NCBI RefSeq assembly: GCF_007197755.1
Contig: NZ_CP041636.1
Span: 1,400,001-1,464,000 of the forward strand
Length of the DNA: 64,000 nucleotides
DNA from: Ferrovibrio terrae
Lineage (GTDB): Bacteria; Pseudomonadota; Alphaproteobacteria; Ferrovibrionales; Ferrovibrionaceae
Direction of reading: 5' to 3'
Each line of letters begins with the position of its first letter. Position 1 is the first letter of the stretch. Made by a program: the position numbers and the translations under genes. Shown here in pieces: positions 42,395 through 52,336 of this stretch. The notes below the pieces were generated by a model. The model did no database searches, was not told the DNA's origin, and saw only the letters and a list, made by a program, of their open reading frames with translations.

Positions 42395-42700
42395 TCAATC
42401 CAGCGGGATGGTCACGCTGATCGAGGGGCCGTGCGGCACATACCTGGGCGGCGGCGGGTGGTAATAGACCGGCGCCGGCGCGACGTAATAGCCGGGCGGA
42501 TAGGCATAGTAGCCGGGAGGACCATAATAACGGCGGTCGACCCGGTAGTCGTAAAACACCGGCTTGCCGCCGTGATAATGATGGCCGTGCTTGTGGCCGT
42601 GACCGTGGCGGTGCCTGTCGCCAGCCTCGGCCGGCGAAGTGAAGGCGGGCAGCGAGATCAACATGGCGCTCGCGATCGCCAGACCATGTAGAAGGCGCAT
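42395..42700 (-). CDS. Small exported His/Tyr/Pro-rich protein
   Basis: A 101-residue product. Residues 1-26 form a signal peptide (MRLLHGLAIASAMLISLPAF, then a cleavage region at AEA). Next comes a His-rich block (DRHRHGHGHKHGHHYHGG) and then Tyr/Pro repeats (YYGPPGYYAYPPGYY, APVYYHPPPPRY). The start at 42700 follows GGGAGG. Such small periplasmic proteins are common and uncharacterised; the His block could bind metal. It has its own terminator and is divergent from gltD, which begins after a 442-bp gap. Confidence 0.75.
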   Translation of the reverse strand: MRLLHGLAIASAMLISLPAFTSPAEAGDRHRHGHGHKHGHHYHGGKPVFYDYRVDRRYYGPPGYYAYPPGYYVAPAPVYYHPPPPRYVPHGPSISVTIPLD

Positions 42701-43142
42701 GGATAGACCTCCCGAATGAACGAACCGGCTGTTCCGGCCCGCTATCATCAGGCGGCTCAATTCTGGCTGAACTCGGGCGGGGCGGCGGCATTTTGCGGCA
42801 CAGGCTGGCTGTGGAAAACTACAGGTGACACTTCAATGGCTTAACAGTCAAATAGTACCATTCCGGTCCTAATAAGATGGATTTGTGACAGTCGCCCCTG
42901 CAGTCAAGCCCCGAAACCCCCGCGCAAGAATCGAAAAGGTCAACAAACATGACCTATCGGATATTATTTGCTTGATCGGCCGGGCATTCGGCAATAAAAG
43001 TTGCGCTCCGCCCCAGTCGAAGCGTCCTTTACGTCTTAGCCGGCGTCATGGACCCGCCGCCCGGGGTGTCTTTGTCCCCAAGACGGACCTGAGGCCGCCA
43101 CCAGCAACTGCCGGCCATCATCAGGTTCCCCCGGAGCGTGCC
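42701..43142. other. Long upstream region of the glt operon
   Basis: 442 bp without a recognised gene between the exported His-rich protein and gltD. The stretch 42820-43000 is AT-richer and probably holds the glt promoter. An open frame runs into gltD from 42885, but it lacks similarity to GltD and a ribosome-binding site. No clear sigma-54 (GG-N10-GC) pair or riboswitch could be assigned. Confidence 0.4.
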
Positions 43143-44588
43143 ATGGCCGAGAAGATGCTGAAGTTCGTGCAGACCGCCCAGGCGATGCCGGAAAAGCGCA
43201 GCGCGTCGGAGCGCGCGAAGGACTTCGACGAAATCTACCGCGAATTCGCCGCAACCAAGGCTGACGAACAGGCCTCGCGCTGCTCGCAATGCGGCGTGCC
43301 TTTCTGTCAGGTGCATTGCCCGCTGCACAACAATATCCCCGACTGGCTGCGCATGACCGCGGAAGGCCGTCTGGAAGAAGCCTATGAACTGAGCCAGGCG
43401 ACCAACACGTTTCCCGAAATCTGCGGCCGCATCTGCCCGCAGGATCGCCTGTGCGAAGGCAACTGCGTGATCGAGCAGTCGGGCCATGGCACCGTCACCA
43501 TCGGTTCGATCGAGAAATACATCACCGAAAAGGCCTGGGAGTCGGGCTGGGTGCAGACGCCGAAGCCGGTGCATGGCGAACGCCCGCAGAGCATCGGCAT
43601 CATCGGTGCCGGGCCTGCCGGTCTGGCCGCGGCCGACAAGCTGCGCCGCAAGGGCTACCAGGTGCATGTCTATGATCGCTACGACCGTCCCGGCGGCCTG
43701 CTGATCTACGGCATCCCGAACTTCAAGCTGGAAAAGAACGTGGTCGAGCGCCGCACGGCCTTGCTCGAAGCCGCCGGCGTCAAGTTCCACATGAATTTCG
43801 AAGTCGGCCGCGATGCCTCGCTGGACGATCTGCGCAAGAAGCATGATGCGGTGCTGATCGCCACCGGCGTCTACAAGGCGCGCGAGCTGCAGGCGCCGGG
43901 CTCGGGGCTCGAGAATATCGTGCCGGCGATGACGTATCTGACGGCCTCGAACAAGAATGGCCTCGGCGACAAGGTGGCCGAGTATGACAGCGGCACGCTG
44001 AATGCCGCCGGCAAGAAGATCGTCGTGATCGGCGGTGGCGACACCGCGATGGACTGCGTGCGCACCGCGATCCGCCAGGGCGCGACGGCGGTGCATTGCC
44101 TGTATCGCCGCGACAAGGCCAACATGCCGGGCTCGATGCGCGAAGTGAAGAATGCCGAGGAAGAAGGCGTCGAATTCGTCTGGCTCAGTCTGCCGAAAAG
44201 CTTCCGCGGCGAGGGCAAGGTGACTGCCGTGCATGCCGGCCGCATGAAGCTCGGCCCCGCCGATGCCTCGGGCCGCCAGGTGCCGGTGGAAATCGAGAAT
44301 GCCGATTTCGACCAGCCGGCCGATATCGTGATCAAGGCGCTCGGCTTCGATCCGGAAGACCTGCCGCAGGCTTTCAAGGCGCCGCATCTGGAAGTCACCC
44401 GCTGGGGCACCGTGAAAATTTCGGCGCGCAGCAAGATGACCAACATCCCGGGCGTGTTCGCCGCCGGCGATATCGTGCGCGGCGCCAGTCTGGTGGTCTG
44501 GGCGATCCGCGACGGCCGCGACTGCGCCGATGCGATCCATCAGTTCATCCAGGCCAAGGCGCAGCCGGCGGCTGCGGCTGCCGAATGA
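43143..44588 (+). CDS. gltD: Glutamate synthase (NADPH) small subunit
   Basis: A 481-residue subunit. The N-terminal iron-sulphur region has CSQCGVPFCQVHCPLHNN and a second set ICGRICPQDRLCEGNC. The FAD motif IGIIGAGPAGLAAADKL is at about residues 150-166, and the NADPH motif VVIGGGDTAMDCVRTA is near 298. It ends with VFAAGDIVRGASLVVWAI, the second FAD contact. It takes electrons from NADPH and passes them to GltB for glutamate formation from glutamine and 2-oxoglutarate. It starts the operon gltD, lipoprotein, gltB; the next gene overlaps it by 4 nt. Confidence 0.96.
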   Translation: MAEKMLKFVQTAQAMPEKRSASERAKDFDEIYREFAATKADEQASRCSQCGVPFCQVHCPLHNNIPDWLRMTAEGRLEEAYELSQATNTFPEICGRICPQDRLCEGNCVIEQSGHGTVTIGSIEKYITEKAWESGWVQTPKPVHGERPQSIGIIGAGPAGLAAADKLRRKGYQVHVYDRYDRPGGLLIYGIPNFKLEKNVVERRTALLEAAGVKFHMNFEVGRDASLDDLRKKHDAVLIATGVYKARELQAPGSGLENIVPAMTYLTASNKNGLGDKVAEYDSGTLNAAGKKIVVIGGGDTAMDCVRTAIRQGATAVHCLYRRDKANMPGSMREVKNAEEEGVEFVWLSLPKSFRGEGKVTAVHAGRMKLGPADASGRQVPVEIENADFDQPADIVIKALGFDPEDLPQAFKAPHLEVTRWGTVKISARSKMTNIPGVFAAGDIVRGASLVVWAIRDGRDCADAIHQFIQAKAQPAAAAAE

Positions 44589-45175
44589 GCGCGCTGCGCA
44601 ACATCACTGTCGCAGCCCTGCTGTCGGTGGCGCTGACGGCCTGCGTCACCGCGGCACCCAAGACCGATGCCTCGCTGCGCCAGCAGGAGGCGCAGGTCGT
44701 GGCGCGCGCCTTCCCCGTGGAGCAGATGCTGGCCGAGCAGATCGCGCTCAGCCGTCGCCAGCTCTATGTCTCGCTCAGCCGCGAATTCCCCGGCAAGGAT
44801 GCCAGCATCGAGACCTACGTTGAGGAATTCCAGGCCGCCAATATGCGCGCCGTGCTGGAGGACCTCGTCGGCGTTGTGGCCGATGAATTCGCCGCCAATT
44901 TCACGGCGGCCGAGCTGCAGGTCTTCAGGCGCGTGCTGCTGTCGCCGGCCGGCCAGGAAGCGATGCAGCCCGGCGTGCCGACCGACAAGCTGTCGCCGGC
45001 TGCCATCAACGCGCTGCTGGAGATCGAGCGCAATGTCGACCATGGCCGCATGGCGGCCTTCGGCCAGGCGCTCGGCCAGCGCCACAAGGAACTCGCCCTG
45101 CTCGCACGCCTGCGTGCCGAGCGGGCGCAGGAATTGAACAAAGCCCGGCTCGCCGAGCTGGGTCTGCAGAAGTAA
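44585..45175 (+). CDS. DUF2059-like lipoprotein between gltD and gltB
   Basis: A 196-residue protein. The N-terminus MSALRNITVAALLSVALTAC ends in a lipobox (LTAC, Cys20), so it is a probable outer- or inner-membrane lipoprotein. The mature part is helical with AVLEDLVGVVADEFAANFTA and ELQVFRRVLLSPAGQEAM, the DUF2059 pattern. Its function is unknown. The ATG overlaps the gltD stop (ATGA) and gltB starts 13 nt after its stop, so it is embedded in the glt operon. Confidence 0.8.
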   Translation: MSALRNITVAALLSVALTACVTAAPKTDASLRQQEAQVVARAFPVEQMLAEQIALSRRQLYVSLSREFPGKDASIETYVEEFQAANMRAVLEDLVGVVADEFAANFTAAELQVFRRVLLSPAGQEAMQPGVPTDKLSPAAINALLEIERNVDHGRMAAFGQALGQRHKELALLARLRAERAQELNKARLAELGLQK

Positions 45176-45188
45176 AGGAGTCCGATCC

Positions 45189-48100
45189 ATGACCGACATC
45201 CGCAAGAGCTACGTCGAGCAGTGGCAGGACGAAACCACGCACCTGTCGGAAACCGGCATGTACAGCCGCGCGGATGAGCGCGATGCCTGCGGCGTCGGGC
45301 TGATTGCTTCGCTGGACGGCCAGCCGCGCCGCAGCGTGGTGGCTGCCGGCATCACGGCGCTGAAGGCGCTGTGGCATCGCGGCGCGGTGGATGCCGATGG
45401 CAAGACCGGCGACGGCGCCGGCATCCATGTGCAGATCCCGCAGGATTTCTTCCGCGAGCATGTGCGCCGTTCGGGCTTCGAGCCGGGCGAGGGCAAGCTG
45501 GGTCTGGGCATGGTCTTCCTGCCCAAGACCGATCTGGCCGCACAGGAAACCTGCCGCACCATCGTCGAGACCGCGATCCTGGATTTCGGCTACGGCATCT
45601 ATGGCTGGCGCCAGGTGCCGGTGGACGCCACGATCATCGGTGAAAAGGCCAATGCGACGCGGCCTGAAATCGAGCAGGTGCTGATCGAGAACCGGTGGGC
45701 CAAGGATGACGGCGCCTTCGAGCGCGACCTGTTCCTGATCCGCCGCCGCATCGAGAAGCAGGTTCTGGCAGCCCACATCAGCGACTTCTACATCTGCTCG
45801 CTGAGCTGCCGGAGCGTGATCTACAAGGGCATGTTCCTCGCCGAACAGATCGACTATTTCTATCCTGATCTGCAGGACGAGCGTTTCGTCAGCACCTTTG
45901 CCATTTATCATCAGCGCTATTCGACCAACACTTTCCCGACCTGGCGTCTGGCGCAGCCCTTCCGCATGCTGGCCCATAACGGCGAAATCAACACGCTGCG
46001 CGGCAACGTCAACTGGATGAAGAGCCACGAGATCAAGATGGCGTCCGACGCCTTCGGCGATTTCTCGGACGACATCAAGCCGATCGTGCAGTCGGGTTCA
46101 TCGGACTCGGCCGCGCTCGACAGCGTGTTCGAAGTGCTGGTGCGTGCCGGCCGTACGGCTCCGATGGTGAAGACCATCCTGATTCCGGAATCGGCGTCGA
46201 ACAAGCCGCTGATGCCGCAGTCGCATCGCGACCTCTATGCCTATTGCAACTCGATCATGGAGCCGTGGGACGGCCCGGCGGCGATCTGCGCCACCGATGG
46301 CCGCTGGGCGGTTGCCGGCCTCGACCGCAACGGGCTCCGCCCGATCCGTTACACCGTCACCACCGACAATCTTCTCATTGTCGGCTCTGAAACCGGCATG
46401 GTGCCGGTGCCGGAGCAGAATGTCGTGCGCAAGGGCCGCGTCGGTCCGGGCGACATGATCGCCATCGACCTGAAAAAGGGCAGGCTGTTCCTGGATCGCG
46501 AGATCAAGGACAAGCTGGCGTCTGATCATCCTTACGGCGAGTGGGTCAAGAACATCACCACGCTGGAAAAGATCAAGGATGCGACCGTCGCCGCCAAGGT
46601 TTTCAGCAAGGATGAGCTGCGCCGCTCGCAGCTCGCGTTTGGCCTGACGCTCGAAGACATGGAGCTGATCCTGCATCCGATGGCGGAAGACGCCAAGGAA
46701 GCCATCGGCTCGATGGGCGACGACACGCCGATTGCCGTGCTGTCGGAACATTATCGCGGCCTGCATCATTTCTTCCGCCAGCAGTTCAGCCAGGTCACCA
46801 ATCCGCCGATCGATTCCTTGCGCGAAAAGCGGGTGATGTCGCTCCGCACCCGCATGGGTAACCTGACCAACGTGCTGGCCGAAGACGCCAAGCAGGTCGC
46901 CATCCTGCTGCTCGAGTCGCCCTGCCTGTCGAATGCCGATTATGGCAAGGTGCTGAAATACGCCGAGAAGATGACGGCGAAGATCGACTGCACCTTCCCG
47001 GTCGATGGCGGCGAGAGCAGCCTGCGCGACGCGCTGAAGCGCATTCGCGGCGAGGCCGAGAATGCAGTGCGCGGCGGTGCCGCCCATATCGTGCTGACCG
47101 ACGAGGGCATGAACCCGACGCGGGCGGCGATCCCGATGATCCTCGCCACCGGCGCCGTGCACAGCCATCTGGTCGGCCAGGGCCTGCGTACTTTCACCTC
47201 GCTGACCGTGCGGTCGGGCGAGTGCCTGGATGTGCATTACTTCGCCGTGCTGATCGGCGTCGGCGCCACCTCGGTGAACGCCTATCTGGCGGAAGCCTGC
47301 CTGGTCGACCGCGTCAATCGTGGCCTGCTCGGCAAGCTGAGCGCTGAAGACGCCGTCTCCCGCTTCAAGGAAGCTGTCGATGGCGGTTTGCTGAAGATCA
47401 TGTCCAAGATGGGCATCTCGGTGATCAGCAGCTATCGCGGCGGCTACAATTTCGAGGCGCTCGGCCTGTCGCGTTCGCTGGTGGCCGACCTGTTCCCCGG
47501 CATGCCGTCGCGCATCTCCGGCATCGGCCTGATCGGTATCCAGAAGAAGGTGTTGGCCCTCCACGAAAAGGCCTTCCGCTCGGACGTGACCGCGCTGCCG
47601 GTCGGCGGCATCTATCGCTACCGTCGCGGTGGCGAGGCGCATGCCTGGGAAGCCAACCTGATCCACATGATGCAGACAGCGGTGGGCAGCGAGAATTACG
47701 CGCTGTTCAAGAAATACACGGCCGGTTTGCGCGAACTGCCGCCGATCTCGGTGCGCGACCTGCTGGAAATCAAGCCGGCGGCTGCGGCGATCCCGATCGA
47801 ACAGGTCGAGAGCGTTACCGAAATCCGCAAGCGCTTCATCACGCCCGGCATGTCGCTCGGCGCGCTCGGCCCCGAGGCGCATGAGACGCTGACCATTGCG
47901 ATGAACCGCATCGGCGCCAAGTCGGATTCCGGCGAAGGCGGCGAAGCGCCCGAGAATTTCAAGCCGCGTCCGAATGGCGACAACGCCAACTCGGCAATCA
48001 AGCAGGTGGCTTCCGGCCGCTTCGGCGTGACGGCGGAATATCTCAACAACTGCCGTGAGCTGGAAATCAAGGTCGCCCAGGGCGCCAAGCCGGCGAAGGC

Positions 48101-49735
48101 GGCCAGCTGCCTGGCTTCAAGGTGACCGAGCTGATCGCCAAGCGCCGTCTGGCGACGCCCGGCGTGATGCTGATCTCGCCACCGCCGCATCACGACATCT
48201 ATTCGATCGAGGATCTGGCGCAGCTGATCTACGACCTGAAGCAGATCAACCCGGAAGCGCAGGTGGCCGTCAAGCTGGTGTCGGAAGCCGGCATCGGCAC
48301 GATTGCCGCCGGCGTCGCCAAGGCCAAGGCGGACGTGATCCTGGTGTCGGGCCATGTCGGCGGCACCGGTGCCTCGCCGCAGACCTCGGTGAAGTATGCC
48401 GGCACGCCTTGGGAAATGGGCCTGTCGGAAGTCAACCAGGTGCTGACGCTGAACAAGCTGCGGCATCGCGTGAAACTGCGCACCGATGGCGGGCTCAAGT
48501 CCGGCCGCGACATCGTCATCGCCGCCATGCTGGGTGCCGAGGAATACGGCGTCGGCACGGCGGCCCTGGTGGCGATGGGCTGCATCATGGTGCGCCAGTG
48601 CCATTCCAACACCTGCCCGGTCGGCGTCTGCACGCAGAACGACGCGCTGCGGCAGAAATTCAATGGCAGCCCGGAGAAGGTCATCAACCTGTTCAGCTTC
48701 ATCGCTGAAGAAGTGCGTGAGATCCTGGCCGGATTGGGCGTGAAGTCGCTGGACGAGATCATCGGCCGCACCGATCTGCTGATGCAGGTCAGCCGCGGCG
48801 GCGCGCATCTCGACGATCTGGATCTCAATCCGATCCTGGCCCAGGCCGATGCCGGCGACCATGCGCGCTACTGCACGCTGGAAGGCCGCAACGAGGTGCC
48901 GGATACGCTGGATGCCCAGATGCTTGGCGATGCGGCGCCAGTGTTCAGCCACGGCGAGAAGATGCAGCTGGCCTACAACATCCGCAACACGCATCGCGCC
49001 ATCGGCACGCGGCTCAGCTCGCATCTGGTGCGCAAGTTCGGCATGAAGGGGCTCAAGCCCGGCCATATCACCGCGCGTCTCACCGGCTCTGCCGGTCAGT
49101 CGCTCGGCGCCTTTGCCGTGCAGGGCCTCAAGCTGGAAGTCTTCGGCGATGCCAACGACTATGTCGGCAAGGGCCTGTCGGGTGGCATGATCGTGGTGCG
49201 GCCGTCACCGGCCTCGCCGCTGATGCCGGTGACGAATGAAAACACCATCATCGGCAACACGGTGTTGTATGGCGCCACCGGCGGCAAGCTGTTCGCGGCC
49301 GGCCAGGCCGGCGAGCGTTTCGCCGTGCGCAACTCGGGCGCCACGGCGGTGATCGAAGGCTGCGGCTCGAACGGCTGCGAATACATGACCGGCGGTCGCA
49401 TCGCCATCCTCGGCAAGGTCGGCGACAATTTCGGCGCCGGCATGACCGGCGGCATGGCTTTTGTCTACGATGTGGACGACGTGCTGCCGATCGCGATCAA
49501 CGACGAAAGCGTGGTCTACCAGCGGCTCCAGTCCTCCTACTGGGAAGGCGTGCTGCGCGGCCTGATCGAGGAGCATATCCGCGAGACGCAGTCGCTCTAT
49601 GCCAACAACCTGTTCGCCGATTGGGACCAGGTGAAGGGCAAGTTCTGGCAGATCTGCCCGAAGGAAATGATCGCGCGGCTCGATCATCCGCTCAGCGACA
49701 AGGTGGCGGCTGAGGTTGGTGCCAAGCGCGCCTGA
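45189..49735 (+). pseudogene. gltB: Glutamate synthase large subunit, split by a one-base frameshift
   Basis: The two frames 45189-48125 and 48122-49735 together encode a full GltB of about 1,515 residues. The first has the N-terminal nucleophile Cys34 after a 33-residue propeptide (ADERDACGVGLIASL) and the start of the FMN barrel. The second carries the 3Fe-4S cysteines (MVRQCHSNTCPVGVC) and the C-terminal GXGXG helix domain. The conserved QGAKPGEGGQLPGFKV is broken: the DNA near 48090-48094 reads CCGGCGAA where CCGGGCGAA would restore the frame. Either a sequencing or assembly slip in a G run, or a real mutation that would abolish GOGAT activity. Confidence 0.9.
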
Positions 49736-49777
49736 TGGTTTCTGAGCCGGCATTCGCTGCTGGCCCAGGGAAGCGGA

Positions 49778-49810
49778 AACGCCGTCGAGGGCAACCTCGG
49801 CGGCGTTTTT
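49778..49810 (+). terminator. Intrinsic terminator of the glt operon
   Basis: AACGCCGTCGAGG and CCTCGGCGGCGTT form a 13-bp stem with one wobble pair around GCAA, followed by a T5 run, about 42 nt after the gltB stop. Confidence 0.88.
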
Positions 49811-49865
49811 GTATCCGTTTATGTCATGGCCGGAACAAGTCCGGGCATGACAATGGTAGGAGGCG

Positions 49866-50792
49866 TTATGCCTGCGAATACAGCGCGGTGCTCAGATATT
49901 TCATCCCGGTATCGCAGGCGATGGTGACGACGGTCTTTCCCGGCCCAAGCCTTTCCGCCACGCGCAATGCCGTCAGCACATTCGCGCCCGTCGAGGTGCC
50001 GGCGAAAATGCCTTCCTCGCGCGCCAGCTTTCGCGCCATTGCCATCGCCTCCATGCTGGAGACCTGCGCGATCTCGCTGGCCAGTTCCGGCCGCCATTGC
50101 GGCGGCACGAAACCCGGGCCGGTGCCTTCGATCTTGTGACTGCCGCTTGGGCCACCTGACAACACGGCGGATTCCGCCGGCTCGACAGCAACTGTCCGCA
50201 CCTGAGGATTCAGTTCGCGCAGCCTGGTGCTGAGGCCGCGAAACGAGCCGGATGTGCCCACACTCTGCACCATCGCATCGACCTTTCCGCCGGTCTGCTG
50301 CCAGATTTCATCCGCCATTTTGGCATAGCCGGGCAGCACATCGGTGTTGTTGAACTGGTCGGTCCAGACACTGCCGGGTTTGCTCGCCGCGATCCGGCGC
50401 GCGGTTTCGATCATCTCCAGCGTCAGCTCCCGCGTCGTGCCGCCGGTCGGGCTGTGCACCAGCGTCAGTTTCGCGCCGAGCGCCGCCATATGATCGCGCT
50501 TCTCCTTGCTGAAGGCCTCCGAGGTGACCAGTTCGAGTGAAATGCGTTTTGCCGCACAGACCAGGCTGAGCGACACCCCGGTGCTGCCGCCGGTATATTC
50601 CACCACCGCGCCGCCAGGCTGCAGCCGGCCGTCCTTCTCGGCGGCCTCCACCATGGCCAGCGCCATGCGGTCCTTCATGCTCCCCGTGGGGTTCTCGGTT
50701 TCCAGCTTGAGCAGAACCGTGGCGGAATTCCGCGGAGCGAGATGGCGCAGCGCCAACAGGCGGGTATCGCCGACGTGATCAAGAATGCCCAT
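49866..50792 (-). CDS. PLP-dependent cysteine synthase family protein
   Basis: A 308-residue fold-type II PLP enzyme. Lys40 in ENPTGSMKDRMA is the cofactor lysine; the substrate loop EYTGGSTGVSLS and the phosphate loop VGTSGSFRG match CysK/CysM. The C-terminal IFAGTSTGANVLTAL is also typical. Beta-replacement on O-acetylserine or a similar substrate is expected, but cystathionine beta-synthase-like activity is possible. It is convergent with the glt operon and stands alone. Confidence 0.88.
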   Translation of the reverse strand: MGILDHVGDTRLLALRHLAPRNSATVLLKLETENPTGSMKDRMALAMVEAAEKDGRLQPGGAVVEYTGGSTGVSLSLVCAAKRISLELVTSEAFSKEKRDHMAALGAKLTLVHSPTGGTTRELTLEMIETARRIAASKPGSVWTDQFNNTDVLPGYAKMADEIWQQTGGKVDAMVQSVGTSGSFRGLSTRLRELNPQVRTVAVEPAESAVLSGGPSGSHKIEGTGPGFVPPQWRPELASEIAQVSSMEAMAMARKLAREEGIFAGTSTGANVLTALRVAERLGPGKTVVTIACDTGMKYLSTALYSQA

Positions 50793-50834
50793 GCCTTAAC
50801 CTCCTTTTCAGGACTCCCGCACTAGACTGGTCGG

Positions 50835-51152
50835 ATGCTGAAAGCCGTCGCCGTTTTCGCCGTCGTTGTCGCCGCCACCACGTTTTACGCGGATCCGGCC
50901 AGTGCCTTCTGCGTGCAGAACAACGGCAGTGTGGCGGTGGCGGTGCATGCCGGTGGATCGCCGATGCCGATCTACGTGAAACCGGATCTGATGCCCGGCG
51001 AACGCGACTGCTATGTGCCGCGCAAGCCGGACGGCATCACCGTGGAAATCTTCGACCGCCAGAGTCGCCAGATGCGCTGCCGCCTGTCGGTGCCGGCGCG
51101 GGATGCGACCATCTTCGTCGATGGCAAGAGCTGCCGGGCGAAACTGGGTTAG
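50835..51152 (+). CDS. Small exported hypothetical protein with conserved-looking cysteines
   Basis: A 105-residue product. Residues 1-24 form a signal peptide ending ASAF. The mature part starts CVQNNGSVAVAVHAGGSPMP and has four cysteines that could form two disulphides. Beta-strand-rich, reminiscent of small periplasmic immunoglobulin-like or tectonin-like folds, but no family is recognised. It is divergent from the cysteine-synthase-like gene (42 bp apart). Confidence 0.65.
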   Translation: MLKAVAVFAVVVAATTFYADPASAFCVQNNGSVAVAVHAGGSPMPIYVKPDLMPGERDCYVPRKPDGITVEIFDRQSRQMRCRLSVPARDATIFVDGKSCRAKLG

Positions 51153-51175
51153 CTTCGCCCGGCGTCACATCACCC

Positions 51176-51565
51176 TCAGGTCACGATGCCGTACAGCACC
51201 ATGACCATGCCGGCCACGCCGCCGAGCCAGGCGAAGGTGCGCAGCCACGGCACGCCGGCGATATACACCACGGCATGCAGCACGCGGCTATAGAAGAACA
51301 CCTGGCTGCCCAGCGCGGTCCAGCCATCGGCCTTGCCCGCCACAGCGGCGGCCAGCACCAGCGCTGCAAACGGCACCATATTCTCAACCATGTTGAGATG
51401 CGCGCGATGCGCCCGGCCGATCCAGCCGGTCGCGGCCGGGAAATCCTCGCGGTTGCCGGCCATCACATAGAGGCCCCGCGTCAGCATATGGCCGGTGGAA
51501 TAGGGCAGTGTCAGCAGCACGGTCAGCACCGCGCTGGCGATCAGCATGGTCATGTCGGTGGTCAT
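51176..51565 (-). CDS. MAPEG-family membrane protein (second paralogue)
   Basis: A 129-residue membrane protein with four segments. The signature IGRAHRAHLNMVENMVPFAA is near residues 48-67, followed by SRVLHAVVYIAGVPWLRTF. It is more distant from the MAPEG gene at 23558. It is 27 nt downstream of the TetR gene on the same strand, so the pair forms an operon controlled by that repressor. Confidence 0.87.
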   Translation of the reverse strand: MTTDMTMLIASAVLTVLLTLPYSTGHMLTRGLYVMAGNREDFPAATGWIGRAHRAHLNMVENMVPFAALVLAAAVAGKADGWTALGSQVFFYSRVLHAVVYIAGVPWLRTFAWLGGVAGMVMVLYGIVT

Positions 51566-51592
51566 GGGGGTTCTCCTCTGGTGTTGTGATCT

Positions 51593-52201
51593 TCAGGCGG
51601 CGGGACGGAAATCTGGTGCAGGCATCAGCGGCGCGACCGCCGTGGTCAGGATGGAAGTCAGTGCGTCGCGGTCCGCGCCGCTTTTCGCCATCACCATCAG
51701 GCCATGCGCCATGCCGACGAGATATTTCGCCAGCGCGTCCGCGTTGCTGCTGGCCGCGATCTCGCCGCGCGTCCGTGCGTTGATCAGTGCGTGGCGGAAG
51801 GCGGCTGCCATGTTGTCCATATGCGCGCGCACCTTCACGGCAATCTCGGCATCATGCGGCGCAAGTTCCAGCGTGGTGTTGGCCATCAGGCAGGCGCGCC
51901 GCTTCGGGTATCGCACCAGGAAGTCGATGATCGCCAGGCCCGCCTCATGCAAAGCCTGCAGGCCCGCGTCGGGCGCGCGCAGCGGGCGCAGCATCGCGTC
52001 GTCCAGCATGGCGCAGTAGCTGTCCATCGCCGCAAGAAACAGGCGGTGTTTGTCGCCGAAGGTGTCGTACAGGCTCTGGCGGCTGATCCCCATGGCGACG
52101 ACCAGCTGCTCCATCGAGGTGGCGGCATAGCCCTGTTCCCAGAACAGCTCCATCGCCCGCACCAGGGCCGCATCGGTATCAAAGGCCTTCGGTCTCGCCA
52201 T
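51593..52201 (-). CDS. TetR-family transcriptional regulator
   Basis: A 202-residue repressor. The helix-turn-helix is DAALVRAMELFWEQGYAATS, then LVVAMGISRQSLYDTFGDKH. The C-terminal ligand domain is of the YxaF/TetR_C_16 type. The ATG at 52201 places MARPKAFD at the start, as in relatives. It leads a two-gene operon with MAPEG and is divergent from the ABC-F gene, 135 bp away. A probable inducer is a small electrophile or drug. Confidence 0.9.
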   Translation of the reverse strand: MARPKAFDTDAALVRAMELFWEQGYAATSMEQLVVAMGISRQSLYDTFGDKHRLFLAAMDSYCAMLDDAMLRPLRAPDAGLQALHEAGLAIIDFLVRYPKRRACLMANTTLELAPHDAEIAVKVRAHMDNMAAAFRHALINARTRGEIAASSNADALAKYLVGMAHGLMVMAKSGADRDALTSILTTAVAPLMPAPDFRPAA

Positions 52202-52336
52202 GGCGCAGGTATAACTTATTCTGGAATGATCAGTCAATAACTAGATAAATCTTGGAATTCCGGGCGGAAATTCCGCAAGTGTCGGCCTTCCCCTGTCGCC
52301 CGGCGGTTGCTACACCCTCCCACCCAGAGGATTTTC

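Noticed and set aside
42885-43142. N-terminal extension of gltD
   Set aside because: The frame is open, but the sequence is unlike GltD, which starts at 43143 in its normal place.
42701-43142. Riboswitch or sigma-54 promoter before gltD
   Set aside because: The leader is long, but no GG-N10-GC pair and no recognisable riboswitch core could be pointed to.
46098-49066. Two long open frames antisense to gltB
   Set aside because: They mirror codon bias of gltB; the plus strand encodes well-conserved glutamate synthase motifs.
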